Shown in pieces: positions 41,190 to 51,201 of a stretch of DNA of 64,000 bases. Source of the DNA: CAWAMR01 sp963783095 (GTDB lineage: Bacteria > Planctomycetota > Planctomycetia > Gemmatales > Gemmataceae). The first letter of the stretch is position 1, and each line of letters starts with the position of its first letter. A program made the translations under genes and the position numbers. The stretch spans positions 682,001 through 746,000 of the forward strand of contig CAWAMR010000003.1 of assembly GCA_963783095.1 (NCBI GenBank). The letters run 5' to 3'. Under the pieces are notes generated by a model that saw only the letters and a program-made list of their open reading frames with translations, ran no database searches and was not told the DNA's origin.

Positions 41190-42676
41190 CCTGTCGAGGA
41201 CCGCCTTTCTGCCGTCTTCTTGACCGGTCCGAGCCGTATTCTTCACGCTCCGCGTGAAGACGGTCCTCACGCGGAGCGTGAGGAGTACAGCTATTCCCTA
41301 TCAGATCATAACCGACACGCGACCGGTGTTCCATTTCTCCTGCCAACCACTCCGCCGCGAAATCCGCGGAATCGAGCACTCCGTTGAGGGTCGAATCGAA
41401 CAAATAATCGCCGACGACAAGCAAGTTGGGATGCTGGAGGGGTTCCGGACGATGCCGGGATTCCATGGTTCGCACGGGATACCCGCCTGGCAGCCCGTTC
41501 ACTTCACGAACCCAGCGATGCACCTTCCCTTCGAGGAACAACTCTGCGTCCGTGTTGTAAGAACGGGGGAAGGGATTCGAGCATCATCGCTATCAGTTCC
41601 TCATCCGATAATCCGCTCATGCTCTGCGCCGGTTCTCCTCCCAGGAGCCACCCCAACACACCATGAGAGCCGCTGCCGTTACGAGATGATTCGTCGTACA
41701 GGCAGCAACCCCCGAAAGCATCCAGCATGGAATACGAGTCATTCAGATGGGGACGCCAGAACGGGCGCTGAAAGAGGATAGTGACCCGCAAATAATGGGC
41801 GGGATAGTCGTGGTGAGCGTGGTGCCTTTTCATGGCATCCGCAAGACCGTCTCCATCCCATTCGATCGTCGGCAGTAAATGATTCGGCAGAGCGACAATG
41901 ACGAAATCGAAGTCGCTTTCGAAATAATCGCTGCCTTTGCGCGAGACGATTCGGACCCGGTCAGCATCTGCCTTCCCGACCCGGACGACTCGTCGATTCA
42001 GCAACACTTCAGCATCAATTCGGCTCGCCAGTTCCTGCGGCAGTCTTTCGATGCCGCCTTCGATCGTATACAGCTGCATGTAGGCCGGATCGTTCATCAA
42101 GTAGTTCTGCAAACCGTAAATCGCATTCGTTTGATCCGGCTCCGTTGCCAAATCGCTATGGACCATTGTCTGCACATAACGTCTCACGGACTCGACGGGA
42201 ATTTGCGCCAGCACGGAATGAAAGCTCTCTTTGCCGAACGGATCGCCATCGGATTCTTTCCAGTCCGAACCGTAGAAATCGCGCGGACTGATGCACGCCC
42301 TGGCACGGCGGTCGAACTCGTCCAAAGCATGAATTGCCGGACGATCCCAATCCTTCCCAGCTTCTTGGTTCGCCGCATGCGAATGATTCATGATGACCTT
42401 GCAGCCGTCCATGGGCATCGTCGCCAGTCCGAGTTCTGCGATCAGTTCTCGGAGGGGATCGGGACCAACCTCGGAGTAGTCGTAAAGCTCCGCCGCCCCC
42501 GCCTCGTAAGTTGCGGGCGCGCAGTCGAATCGGCTGGTGAGGATCTTTCCTCCAAGGCGTGGACTGGCTTCAAAAATGGTCGCTTTGTAAGGCACATTGA
42601 CGTGATTCTGCAAGCAATATGCGGTCATTAAGCCGCCCGGCCCGCCACCAATGATCCCCACGTTCCAATTATTCAA
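41176..42676 (-). CDS. FAD-dependent amine-oxidase-like flavoprotein, one frameshift
   Basis: About 500 residues. TTG 42676 is the start, with AAGGAGG seven bases upstream. The FAD-binding motif VGIIGGGPGGLMTAYCL is followed by IFEASPRLGGKI, both standard for the flavin amine-oxidase/phytoene-desaturase fold; NLLVVGDYLFDSTLNGVLDS in the second piece is the C-terminal FAD motif. The frames join near 41548. The last 40 residues are read from a hairpin repeat at 41241-41282 and may not be native. The substrate is unknown. Confidence 0.8.
41241..41282. repeat. Paired palindromes of the TCACGC/GCGTGA type
   Basis: CTTCACGCTCCGCGTGAAG at 41241-41259 is itself palindromic and is followed by CTCACGCGGAGCGTGAG at 41266-41282, which can pair with it. 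It lies at the overlap of the RMD1-like gene's false upstream extension and the flavoprotein's C-terminal codons. Confidence 0.75.
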
Positions 42677-43445
42677 TTCGATCCTCCTTCAAGAGGATAC
42701 ATACATTCAAATATTAAATATTATTATAATACCAACCTTAAGTCTGGATGAAGACGGAACGCAGACGACTCTCATAAAGCTCTCATTTGGCGAACGGGTA
42801 AGCCTTATTCACCCAGATGATAGCGTTCGGCCTGGCGCATTCGGAGAGTGGAGGGTAGATTAAGAACGATACTTTGGTCATTCTCAACCGCGTTGATTAA
42901 TTCAATGGGTATAAAAAGAGGTGGGGCACGGGATTCAGAGCGGGACTCGCTACCGCTCCACTCCCGTGCCCGATTTGGTGGGACAATGCTGAACAGCTTG
43001 GGTTTTCACCGAAGCTTGTGATTCGGGACTCGCTACCGAACCACATTTATCTATCAATGCAACCCCAGTGCCACTTCCGGAAAATGGAAGGAATTATTTT
43101 CAAGACAAGTCGCAAGTCGTTTCCAAACAAAGAGTTGTGTAGACAGGAATGCTTGGTCATATTCGGTGGCATTGCAGGATCGGCGCGAGAACTCGCCCTA
43201 TTGTTTTGTTTTGATACAGCAGGCTGTCGGATTCTGCGCCTTTTGCCTATTTCTCTGCAATCTACTTCATGAGCCAAGATCAAAATTATGATCGTTCGAT
43301 TATTGATGTTCCACATGGAACATCAACAACTGTATTATTATACTTATTTCGATTGGGATTGAGATGGCCGCGCATTGAAAAAGGGCAAGCGAGAATCGCG
43401 AATCTCGCTTGCCCTTAAGGTTGGATTGGGAAGTCGAAATCAACT
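42677..43445. other. Long intergenic region with two hairpins
   Basis: About 770 bases. It holds an AT-rich stretch just upstream of the flavoprotein (TATTATAATA on the minus strand near 42720), a hairpin at 42924-42971 with arms GGGCACGGGA/TCCCGTGCCC and an inner GAGCGG/CCGCTC stem, and the terminator at 43381-43416. Open frames at 43018-43272 on plus and 43047-43316 on minus lack signals and are not accepted as genes. Confidence 0.5.
43381..43416 (-). terminator. Intrinsic terminator of the surface-protein gene
   Basis: Arms AAGGGCAAGCGAGA (43381-43394) and complement (43403-43416) with an 8-base loop. On the minus strand the stem runs into a T-tract, 30 bases after the stop at 43446. Confidence 0.85.
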
Positions 43446-44573
43446 TCACGTGACGTCGAACAAGTAGCCATGTGCCTGGTCATCACTCGTGAGCGTGACA
43501 CCGGTAATGGACTGACCATCAGCGGTGCCGCCGCTCGAACCTACGATGGACGTAACGGAACTACCATTGGGGACAGTGATGGAGATTGTGTAAGTCCCCA
43601 GGGGCACATACCAGAAGTCGAAGTCGCCGGCAACATCCGTCGTTGTGGTCTCGGTGATATTTTTCCCGGTGTTCGACGTTCCCGACAAAGTTACGGTAAT
43701 GTTAGAATCGGGACTGGTGGTGCCACATGCCAGTGTCGTTTCGACATTCCCCATGAGGGAGTCCGGTGAAACTGCCGGGGGTATCCAGTGGAATTCGCCG
43801 CTCTGGCCAGTGGAGTTTTGGGCCACGAAAGTGCCGTTGATCTGGCCGTTGTTGAAGACTACGGAGGCATTCGGAGCCAGGACGTTGCCTGGGATGCTGA
43901 TGCCGTAAAACGTCAGGGATGTCGCGTGATTGAAGTTCCAGACGACATCAGAAGTGCTCGCACCATTGAGGTTGATCCCGAAGTTTTCCATCTTCACGAT
44001 TGATCCCGACACATTGATGATCACCGATGAACCATTCGGCACGTCAATGTTGATGCCGTGGCAATTCGCCAATTCAGCGGCGCTCAGATCGAAAAAATTC
44101 GTCCCCGAAGCATTACCAGTGAGGGTCAGTGTACCGTAATAATCCTTGACTTTTCCGGTCTGAGCGACGGTGGCCATACCGTAAGAAATCGATTCCATTG
44201 TCGACTTTGCGTTACTCCAATTGATGTATTCACCCGACAGGAGCTTTCCGTTGGGGATGGCGAAACTGCTGGCGGCGTCGGAACCGCCGACTTCAACGCT
44301 GCCGTTGGCAACCTCGCCATCGGTGAAATTGAGGTTGCCGCCGACTACCAAGGAAACGCCGGCATAAGTACTCGGCAACGCTGAACCCACGCTGTATGCC
44401 GACAAATTGACATTGCCGCCAACAGCCAATGCACCCTGGGTGTCACAGTTCTGGCTGGAGAAATTACCGAACACCATCACATTGTAGATATCGGCAGGCC
44501 CCAGAAGGGTTGAGGCAGGTACATCGCGACCTTCTAGCTCTTGGACTCGGAGAATCGTTTTTCGGGTTGTCAT
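43446..44573 (-). CDS. Choice-of-anchor A surface protein
   Basis: 375 residues. The N-terminus LRVQELEGRDVPA is the LxxLExRxxPA motif found at the start of many planctomycete exported surface proteins in place of a standard signal peptide. It is followed by a choice-of-anchor A domain (DIYNVMVFGNFSSQNCDTQ, GALAVGGNVNLSAYSVG, FHWIP) and a C-terminal B-domain-like beta-sandwich (ITVTLSGTSNTGKNITET, GDFDFWYVPLGTYTISI) of the SdrD/Cna type. It is expected at the cell surface. Probably an adhesin or matrix protein. A strong terminator follows. Confidence 0.78.
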   Translation of the reverse strand: MTTRKTILRVQELEGRDVPASTLLGPADIYNVMVFGNFSSQNCDTQGALAVGGNVNLSAYSVGSALPSTYAGVSLVVGGNLNFTDGEVANGSVEVGGSDAASSFAIPNGKLLSGEYINWSNAKSTMESISYGMATVAQTGKVKDYYGTLTLTGNASGTNFFDLSAAELANCHGINIDVPNGSSVIINVSGSIVKMENFGINLNGASTSDVVWNFNHATSLTFYGISIPGNVLAPNASVVFNNGQINGTFVAQNSTGQSGEFHWIPPAVSPDSLMGNVETTLACGTTSPDSNITVTLSGTSNTGKNITETTTTDVAGDFDFWYVPLGTYTISITVPNGSSVTSIVGSSGGTADGQSITGVTLTSDDQAHGYLFDVT

Positions 44574-45081
44574 AAGGTTGTTCCGTTATTGGGTGAGAGC
44601 TGTTTGGGTAGGTTCAAACAGGAGCGGTTAGGAGCGAAACCCCCTGATTCAAAGTGACTCCAAGCCTTGTCACAATCGGGGTTAGTTGCAGCGGTGGGGC
44701 GGAGAGTTTAGAACACGTATTTTGGTTATGCAACTTTATCTAAAAGTAGTGATAACAGAACCTATATCGACAAGTCAACCCGTGAAAAGGAAGGAATATT
44801 CTTCCATTCTGATGCCGATGTCAATTGTGAGGATTGTAAGGAGTTTTAGGAAGAATGAAACTAAGCTGGGACATGAAAAGATTTGCTTTGAGCCGAATTA
44901 TCTATTTTATTTCAGCCCACGCCACAAACGATTTTACATTCGCATGAATTATGCTCTGCTCAAAAAATCGGCGTTCGATTTCGCATTTCCGTTTTTATAA
45001 TATTGAGGTCAACTGAAACTTGCAGTTCCAAATGCAAAGCCGACGATCATTTGTCTGCATATTGGAGCGATCGAACTTTCA
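44574..45081. other. AT-rich intergenic region
   Basis: About 500 bases, visibly richer in A and T than the rest of the window. A 104-codon open frame (44686-45000) is present but has no ribosome site or recognisable sequence. The divergent flanking genes must have their promoters here. No strong hairpin. Confidence 0.45.
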
Positions 45082-46473
45082 TTGCCGTCCGGTCGTCATA
45101 CAACAATAACCCAAGGAGATGATGCCATCAGCAGTTCATTCGAACACGACCGCGAGCAACATTCGGTACACCGCGAGCGAGCCATTCTGGTTGGCGTATC
45201 CCTTCCCGATCGGCCCTGGTTGACCGATGATCCCCTCGACGAGATTCGTGGACTTGCGGAGTCGGCGAACGCGACGATCGTCGGCGAACTGACCCAGAAA
45301 CGGCACGAGATTCAGAGCGGAACCTATATCGGCAAGGGAAAACTCGGCGAGCTTTCGGAGTTAGTCAAGGCCACCGATGCCGATGTGATCATCTTCGATA
45401 ACGATCTCTCTCCGGGTCAGGTGCGCAACCTGGAAACGGAATCGGGCGTGAAAGTCCTGGATCGCAGCGAACTGATCCTCGATATCTTTGCGACCCGGGC
45501 ACGCTCGCCGGAAGCGAAACTGCAAGTCGAACTGGCTCAACTCGAGTACTCGCTGCCCAGGCTCAAACGGATGTGGACTCACTTATCGCGCCAAAAAGGG
45601 GGCGGTATCGGTTTGCGTGGGCCTGGCGAGACGCAGCTTGAAGTCGATCGCAGGCTCGTCTCCGGTCGAATCCGCGACTTGAAAGAAAAACTCGCTCTGG
45701 TGCAGCGGCGTAAGGAGCGAGAAGTTCGGGGCCGGCTCGAAGAACATACGGTATCGCTGGTCGGTTATACCAACGCGGGCAAAAGCCACTTGATGAACAC
45801 GTTGACCCACGCCGATGTCTTCGTGCGCGATCAACTCTTCTCAACTCTCGACACGCGAACCCGGCAATGGCATCTTAAAGATTGGGGCAAAGTTCTTTTG
45901 AGCGATACGGTTGGGTTCATCCGCGATCTGCCGCATCATCTGGTTGCATCGTTCAAGGCAACCCTGGAAGAAGCTCGACAGGCTCGTCTATTGCTCCACC
46001 TTGTCGATGCGAGCAATCCAGGAGCAGAGGACCATATCAAGGCCGTGATTAAAGTTCTCGCCGAGTTGGAATGCGACAAGAAACGAACGATCCTGGTTCT
46101 GAACAAGATCGATAAAATTGCCGACCGATCGCACCTCCATCTCATGATGGCGCTGCATCCGAAAGCGATCGCGGTCAGCGGCATGACCGGAGAGGGATTG
46201 GACTCGCTTCGAGAAGCGGTGATCGAGGCGTTAACCTCCGATTTTATCGAGGCCGACATCTTCACCGACCAGACCTGCGGCAAAGTACTGGCCTATCTGA
46301 GTGCCCACTCCGAGATCTATCATCAGGAGTACAAGGGCAATCGAGTTCATATTCGCTGTCGAATTCCGCGCTATCTGCTCCATCACATCGAAGGTGACGG
46401 GGTCGAGGTCCGACCCATCGAGCCGACGCCCATCTCGACGGACCAAATCCTCGAGAATGGCGCAGCTCAGTAG
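45082..46473 (+). CDS. hflX: GTPase HflX
   Basis: About 450 residues. The N-terminal HflX domain shows GTYIGKGKLGELSELV and VIIFDNDLSPGQVRNLE, and the GTPase has VSLVGYTNAGKSHLMNTLT (G1), DQLFSTLDTRTRQW (G2), LSDTVGFIRDLPHHLVASF (G3) and LNKIDK (G4). HflX splits stalled ribosomes under stress. The open frame begins at a TTG (45082), but AAGGAG with ATGATG at 45119-45124 lies in another frame, so a small indel before about 45180 is likely and the true start is probably 45122. Confidence 0.92.
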   Translation: MPSGRHTTITQGDDAISSSFEHDREQHSVHRERAILVGVSLPDRPWLTDDPLDEIRGLAESANATIVGELTQKRHEIQSGTYIGKGKLGELSELVKATDADVIIFDNDLSPGQVRNLETESGVKVLDRSELILDIFATRARSPEAKLQVELAQLEYSLPRLKRMWTHLSRQKGGGIGLRGPGETQLEVDRRLVSGRIRDLKEKLALVQRRKEREVRGRLEEHTVSLVGYTNAGKSHLMNTLTHADVFVRDQLFSTLDTRTRQWHLKDWGKVLLSDTVGFIRDLPHHLVASFKATLEEARQARLLLHLVDASNPGAEDHIKAVIKVLAELECDKKRTILVLNKIDKIADRSHLHLMMALHPKAIAVSGMTGEGLDSLREAVIEALTSDFIEADIFTDQTCGKVLAYLSAHSEIYHQEYKGNRVHIRCRIPRYLLHHIEGDGVEVRPIEPTPISTDQILENGAAQ

Positions 46474-46525
46474 CCGGCCTTGCGGACTGATACTTTTTTC
46501 AATTACCAAAAATCCGGAGAAAACC

Positions 46526-46909
46526 ATGCCACACGTCGTACACTTTGAAATCCACGCAGAAAACCCCGAACGAGCAATCGCTTTCTACCGCGACCTATTC
46601 GGGTGGGAATTCACGTCGTGGGGTGGACCGATGGAGTACTGGGTCATCAAGACCGGGCCGGCGGAAAGCCGGGGGATCGACGGCGGTATGGTGCGTCGAA
46701 GAGGCCCAATCGACGGCCAGGCCGTTATCGCTTACGTCTGCACCATCGATGTTCCAGCGATTGACGAATACGTGCAAAAGATAACGGCCAACGGCGGGCA
46801 GATTGCTCTCCCGAAGATGCCGATACCGGGCGTGGGCTGGCTGGCTTACGGAAAGGATACTGAAGGCAATATCTTCGGGATCATGCAGCCCGACCCGACG
46901 GCGAAATGA
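46526..46909 (+). CDS. VOC family (glyoxalase-fold) protein
   Basis: 127 residues from ATG 46526, after CGGAGA. VVHFEIHAENPERAIAFYRD and LFGWEFTSWG open a vicinal-oxygen-chelate domain; the second half VPAIDEYVQKITANGGQIAL and DTEGNIFGIMQPD completes the paired beta-alpha-beta-beta-beta units. The usual metal ligands are partly present (His at the start, Glu of DTEGN). Small VOC proteins act as glyoxalases, dioxygenases or resistance proteins; which applies here cannot be told. It follows hflX by 52 bases, same strand. Confidence 0.82.
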   Translation: MPHVVHFEIHAENPERAIAFYRDLFGWEFTSWGGPMEYWVIKTGPAESRGIDGGMVRRRGPIDGQAVIAYVCTIDVPAIDEYVQKITANGGQIALPKMPIPGVGWLAYGKDTEGNIFGIMQPDPTAK

Positions 46910-46962
46910 GAAACGAGCGTCCGAAAATGGAAGGTGCAAGCTCAAATGTTGGAGAAGCACCA

Positions 46963-47454
46963 CTACCCCTCCATTTTTGACTGCGGTAGCGGCGAAAGCT
47001 CCTCCGCAGCCCCCGTCGTCGAGTCTGCCTCGTCATCAGATAAAGCAGAACTGCTAATTTCGTTGCTGCGGGCGACGAGTGACTGGATGGCAGATAAAAC
47101 GTCGGGCGAACTTAGAACCTCGGCAACCAAGGAAATGAATTCTTCCTCATACATTGCGGTCATTTCCACGCTTCCGTGCTTTCGGGCAAAGTATGCGGCT
47201 TCGAGTGTCACAGGATAAACTCGATCTCGGTCGTGCGTGACTATCAGTATACGTTCACGGGTTCCAAGGGCTGGTGCCATAAGATCAAAATTGTGGATCA
47301 CGGATTTGGCCTTTATTACGGAGTTGATTTCAGATTCAACAACACCCTTTGTTCTGCGTTGTAGACCAGGAATCTGAGCTCGCAAAATCACCAATGGTGT
47401 CAAAACATCAGAGGAGATTTGGTCGGACCATAGATCGGGGATTCGGGAGGACAT
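46963..47454 (-). CDS. Protein of unknown function paired with an endonuclease-family gene
   Basis: 163 residues from ATG 47454. MSSRIPDLWSDQISSDVLTP then VILRAQIPGLQRRTKGVVE suggest an N-terminal helical part; the middle ERILIVTHDRDRVYPVTLEA and the acidic end NEISSSALSDDEAD are distinctive. It contains a stretch (EEEFISLVAEVLSSPDVLSAIQSL) that is likely a helical hairpin. No family is recognised. The gene is 13 bases downstream of the endonuclease-family gene, in one operon. An antitoxin or regulator role can be imagined but nothing in the sequence shows it. Confidence 0.6.
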   Translation of the reverse strand: MSSRIPDLWSDQISSDVLTPLVILRAQIPGLQRRTKGVVESEINSVIKAKSVIHNFDLMAPALGTRERILIVTHDRDRVYPVTLEAAYFARKHGSVEMTAMYEEEFISLVAEVLSSPDVLSAIQSLVARSNEISSSALSDDEADSTTGAAEELSPLPQSKMEG

Positions 47455-47467
47455 GCAGCACCTTGAG

Positions 47468-48322
47468 TCAAAGCAGCAGTTCAAAAAACAGGGGTAAATG
47501 GTCGGAGTAGCTGGCCTTCTTCGGTCGCCCCGTCTTCGTGACGAGACTGTCGTTCCCATCATTATCCAAGATCGCCAATTGAGTCAGATTTTCCAACAAG
47601 TCTGGGCGTAGAATCACTTGGTCCAACATCTGCCAAAAATGGTTGGTTGCGCTGAGCGAGTCGGAGAAATAATAACTTCCGGGAGGCCGATTGGGCCGAT
47701 CTCCGAAACAAGACCACATTGGATTGTAAAAGCACGGGTAACGCGCTCTTTGTCCGAGTTTGTGTATGGTTTTGGCAACATTTCCGGAAATTAAGGCATG
47801 CAAGCTTCTCCGAGCGACCATTCCTTGCTCAAAAGGATTCATGTTGAAGTCACCGCAGACAACCGTGCGATTGTGCCCCAAGTCGTTTTCCAAAAGCTGA
47901 ATATCAGCAGCGAAACTTTGTGCCATGTCAGCTCTGTCGGCCTCAACTGGCATACTTCTACGGTCGTGACCATGGAAACCGATAAATAGGATGTTGCGTG
48001 AATTTCCCACCTGTAATGTGTGGGCGGTCATCCGACTATTTAACTGGTTGGCGAATCGATCTATCCATCGGGCATTTGTTAGCCGACTAAAAAGCTTAAT
48101 GCGCGAATTTCGCCCTGGCACAGCCTCATACGTTCCAGCGGCAGCACCATTCAAAGTATAGATTAGGTCGGCATCTATGAAAGCATACTCTGCGATCACG
48201 AAAACATCAATTTGTTGAGAAGCTGCCAATTGGGCAAGACTTTTCAGAAGGAGTGGAGCTCGAACGGGCCAGCTATTCTGCTGCGCACCACGTACGTTCC
48301 AAAACAAAAACCTCACGGGCAT
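47468..48322 (-). CDS. Endonuclease/exonuclease/phosphatase family protein
   Basis: 284 residues, intact. FLFWNVRG near the N-terminus (the Asn motif), VCGDFNMNPFE in the middle (the catalytic GDFN), DQVILRP and SDHLPLFF at the end (the SDH histidine) give the four-part signature of the DNase I-like EEP superfamily, which uses a divalent metal to cut phosphodiesters in DNA, RNA or lipid head groups. A central segment HDRRSMPVEADRADMAQSFA is typical of the fold. No signal peptide, so it is cytoplasmic. First gene of a two-gene unit with the unknown gene at 46963. Confidence 0.82.
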   Translation of the reverse strand: MPVRFLFWNVRGAQQNSWPVRAPLLLKSLAQLAASQQIDVFVIAEYAFIDADLIYTLNGAAAGTYEAVPGRNSRIKLFSRLTNARWIDRFANQLNSRMTAHTLQVGNSRNILFIGFHGHDRRSMPVEADRADMAQSFAADIQLLENDLGHNRTVVCGDFNMNPFEQGMVARRSLHALISGNVAKTIHKLGQRARYPCFYNPMWSCFGDRPNRPPGSYYFSDSLSATNHFWQMLDQVILRPDLLENLTQLAILDNDGNDSLVTKTGRPKKASYSDHLPLFFELLL

Positions 48323-48433
48323 CGCTGAATCTCAAATCTACGCTGTAAAACAATTCTCGATAAAGCAGTGTGGCAGATCATCGTGTATGCAACCATCGCT
48401 TTGATCAAATGCCTACTGTACGCCATAGCGCTG

Positions 48434-49946
48434 TCACTCGTCAATCCTCTTCATCGCTTCCTGAGCATCGTACCGTACCGCTTCGTCGCGATCGTCGAGG
48501 AGTTTTTTCAGAGCAGATTTCGCTTCGGATTTTTTCACGGTTTGCTTGGCTTTGGGACCAGCCGACGCCGCAGCTCCCAGCGATCGAGCTGTCGCACTTG
48601 CGGATCACCGGAGAGGGATCGGCCAGAAGCTTGATCAATACTGGAATGACTTCTTCGGGTTTATCCTCCTCAAGTTTTCGCAGATGGTAAACACAACCCA
48701 CCGCAAGAAAACACTCCGATTCACGCTTACTTTTGGCTTCGGCCGTCTCTTCTTTGGGTACTCGAACTAAGCGATTCCAATCTTCCATCCGTTGCAGAAG
48801 ATGTCTGACATACCTATCCCAGTTCATTGTCAGTTTCCAGAGGGCAAGTTCGGCATTGTGTCGCGTGCAGTTGTCCGAATCCTTCGTTGCATTCTCCAAC
48901 GCACCAAGAACCTTCTTGCTCTTGTCGCCGCAGAGGCCAAGAGGCATGACGACGGCTTGTCGCACGAACTGATCCTTGTGTTCGAGACCACGAAGAAGAT
49001 GCGGGATTGCTTCCTTGGGATATACATCAAACACCCCAATGACATTGATTGCATTAATTGGGACAGCCTTCTCGGATAGAGCCTCAACAAAGACCATGGG
49101 ACAAGGCTGTTTCAACCTCCCCACCAAGCCGGCAAGCAGCAGAATAGCTTCCTCTCTTATTCCCCTGTCCTTCTCTTGCGAAGAGGAGCATTTTGTCAAC
49201 ACAGGAATCGCCGCTACGAAATGGGTTGTGTCTTTCTGGGAATGGCACATGCAACCCAGATCGGACAAAGCGGCGAGACGTACTTCTTTCGATTGGTCGC
49301 TTGCAACGCGTTTGATTGCTTCAGCGACCGCGTCGGCACTGTAGATCAATGCACCAAGAGTTTTGCCAAGTTCAACTCGATCCAGATAATTGGATTGCTT
49401 GAGGAGCTTTCGCAGCTGCTCGTCGGCTTTTAAGTCCTTGATGATTTCTTTGGTCTTTGGATCGTCAGACAACATCATTTGCAGTTGTCGATTGGCACAG
49501 GCTTGGATCTCGCGTTTTGAGTCCGAAAGACCGCGGACAAGCAATGGGATGGCTTCCTTCGGGAGTTTCTTGAAGGCGTTTATAGCGACTACAGCAGTTG
49601 ATCGAACCTCGCGATCGGTATCGAAGAGTGCTTTGACCACCGCGATGTGACATTCTTTCTGACTTTCGGTTGCGAGAGCTTTCAGAGCCGTTAACGCCTG
49701 CTTGCGGATTTGGGAATCTTTGTCTTCCAGGCAACCGCAGAGCGCAGGTATTGCCGAAGACAGCCCAACAACCTTGAACTTCTCGGTCGCAAGCTTCTCG
49801 AGTTTTGCCATCGCACCAAGACGTTGTTCCTTGGCATGATCGGGCGCAAGAAGCTTTATCTGTTCCAGCACGACTTTATCAATGGGTACCGGAACGGCGA
49901 GAAACCAAGCGATCATCACTGATGAGCAGAGCGGAATCGAACTCAT
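48434..49946 (-). CDS. HEAT-repeat secreted protein, one frameshift at the C-terminus
   Basis: About 500 residues. A signal segment (MSSIPLCSSVMIAWFLAV) with AGAGGA before ATG is followed by at least eight HEAT/armadillo-type helical pairs, such as SAIPALCGCLEDKDSQIRKQ, EAIPLLVRGLSDSKREIQAC, EAIPHLLRGLEHKDQFVRQ and EVIPVLIKLLADPSPVIRK. It makes an alpha-solenoid for protein binding. Read without shift, the frame ends at 48441 with a poor tail; shifting near 48600 gives a final repeat (LLDDRDEAVRYDAQEAMKR) and the stop at 48434. Confidence 0.8.
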
Positions 49947-50048
49947 GGGTAATCCTCTGCGAATTTCACTGTTTCCGAATGGTTCTTAACTCGCCGTAAA
50001 CAATTATGGTTTCGCCAGCCTGGATTTGAGAAGCAAAATCTTGACGAA

Positions 50049-50846
50049 TTAACGATACTCGTGGAACGGCACCCCGAGGACGAACCGTTCCCCTGCTTCG
50101 ATTCTTGTCAATCCGTGTTTGACCGGTTGTAAACCGTAAGCGCCGCCTACGGACACCAATCGATCGCGAGTGCAAAATAATATCGCATCACCCATTCCTG
50201 CTGCAATCTCTCGGCGACGGGATTTCTTCTCCTCGGGTACATCGCAGAAAGTGAAGTCGCCGCCACGGAAGCCGGACTCTTCAGGATCGGCTGAGACTGC
50301 TTTCGGGCTGAGAACCACCGCCAACTGAATCGGAAAAAAGATTGAGCCACGCAAATCGCGGTGCAGCGCGTTAAACCCACCCGCGCTGTACTTCAAGAGG
50401 ATGGCGGTCGATGTGCACTGACCTGCGTTATGGCACTCGTCTCGAAATGCCTCCCATTGATCGGGAAAACGATCTACCTTGCCGAGCAGTTCTTGCCAGT
50501 GATTCGCAATCCGGGCCACGTGGGGATAGATGGTCCGTCGAAGTTGAACTACCATTTCCGGAATAGGAGTTCGGAAATACCGATAGACTCCCCGTCCATA
50601 GTCGGGCTGATCCATCACGACGGTCTTGGCAAACAAGCTGTCATCCCCGAACATGCTGGACAGTGCGTTGCAGGTTGACCCATCCATCAGCCCGGGAATC
50701 AGGATGCATCCTTCAAGGGTTAGCTGATCCGAAACTTTGACCCAATCGATTTCCGCCAGCTTGTTGGCCAAGTTTCCCTCGGATGGATCTTCATGTGGAA
50801 GGACACTGTTAACCGGTTCGACCGTGTTCCGCCAGTTTTCGAGCAC
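50049..50846 (-). CDS. 2-oxoglutarate/Fe(II)-type oxygenase-like protein
   Basis: 265 residues from a GTG start at 50846. The double-stranded beta-helix signature is present: ALHRDLRGSIFFPIQLAVVL (HxD iron ligands), then a second beta face with GDFTFCDVPE and the distal HGLTRIEAGERFVLG (third ligand His and the 2-oxoglutarate-binding Arg). Such enzymes hydroxylate proteins, nucleic acids or small molecules. The target is unknown. A 37-residue lysine/arginine-rich frame (50809-50922, MDWEIALRREED) overlaps its start in another frame, so an indel at the 5' end is possible and the real protein may start further upstream. Confidence 0.75.
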   Translation of the reverse strand: MLENWRNTVEPVNSVLPHEDPSEGNLANKLAEIDWVKVSDQLTLEGCILIPGLMDGSTCNALSSMFGDDSLFAKTVVMDQPDYGRGVYRYFRTPIPEMVVQLRRTIYPHVARIANHWQELLGKVDRFPDQWEAFRDECHNAGQCTSTAILLKYSAGGFNALHRDLRGSIFFPIQLAVVLSPKAVSADPEESGFRGGDFTFCDVPEEKKSRRREIAAGMGDAILFCTRDRLVSVGGAYGLQPVKHGLTRIEAGERFVLGVPFHEYR

Positions 50847-50922
50847 GACGGCGGTCTTTTTCTTTCTTTTTCTTCGGGTTCACCGGATCTTCCTCTCGGC
50901 GCAATGCGATCTCCCAGTCCAT
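50809..50922 (-). CDS. Possible 37-residue basic peptide or displaced 5' end of the oxygenase gene
   Basis: ATG at 50922, reading MDWEIALRREEDPVNP followed by a lysine-rich run (KKKKEKDRRRARKLA). It overlaps the oxygenase start by 38 bases. It could be the true N-terminus of that gene behind a frameshift. Low confidence either way. Confidence 0.3.
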   Translation of the reverse strand: MDWEIALRREEDPVNPKKKKEKDRRRARKLAEHGRTG

Positions 50923-51141
50923 TCTCAGGATAGGTTCACTCTGTGCGCAATGATTGATGAATTGGTTTTGGGTAGAGCACAACTACGATCCACTGGATGT
51001 GGGAGATGCTCTAACTGAGGAAGATTTGTGGGAACATTCGCATGAGATAGATTATATCGTAATCATTAATCGCCGTAACGGCATGGAAGACACCCAAATA
51101 AGGACACTGGAGGCGAGAAATGGTTCGGAACACGGTTAATA

Positions 51142-51177
51142 ACACGCAGGCTCAGGGCCAAGTGTGAGCCTGCGTGT
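51142..51177 (-). terminator. Hairpin terminator after the secreted protein gene
   Basis: Arms ACACGCAGGCTCA (51142-51154) and complement (51165-51177), 25 bases downstream of the stop at 51202 on the minus strand. Confidence 0.65.
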
Positions 51178-51201
51178 GACTCACCGATTCGAACTTAATG
51201 G

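Noticed and set aside
43018..43272. 84-codon plus-strand frame, and the 89-codon minus-strand frame over it
   Set aside because: No ribosome site, no family, atypical composition for a gene, in a long spacer with hairpins.
44686..45000. 104-codon frame in the AT-rich spacer
   Set aside because: No start signals or recognisable sequence; the AT-rich stretch opens frames by chance less often, but nothing else supports it.
50954..51139. 61-codon plus-strand frame
   Set aside because: No ribosome site, overlaps no conserved sequence, ends in a terminator region.
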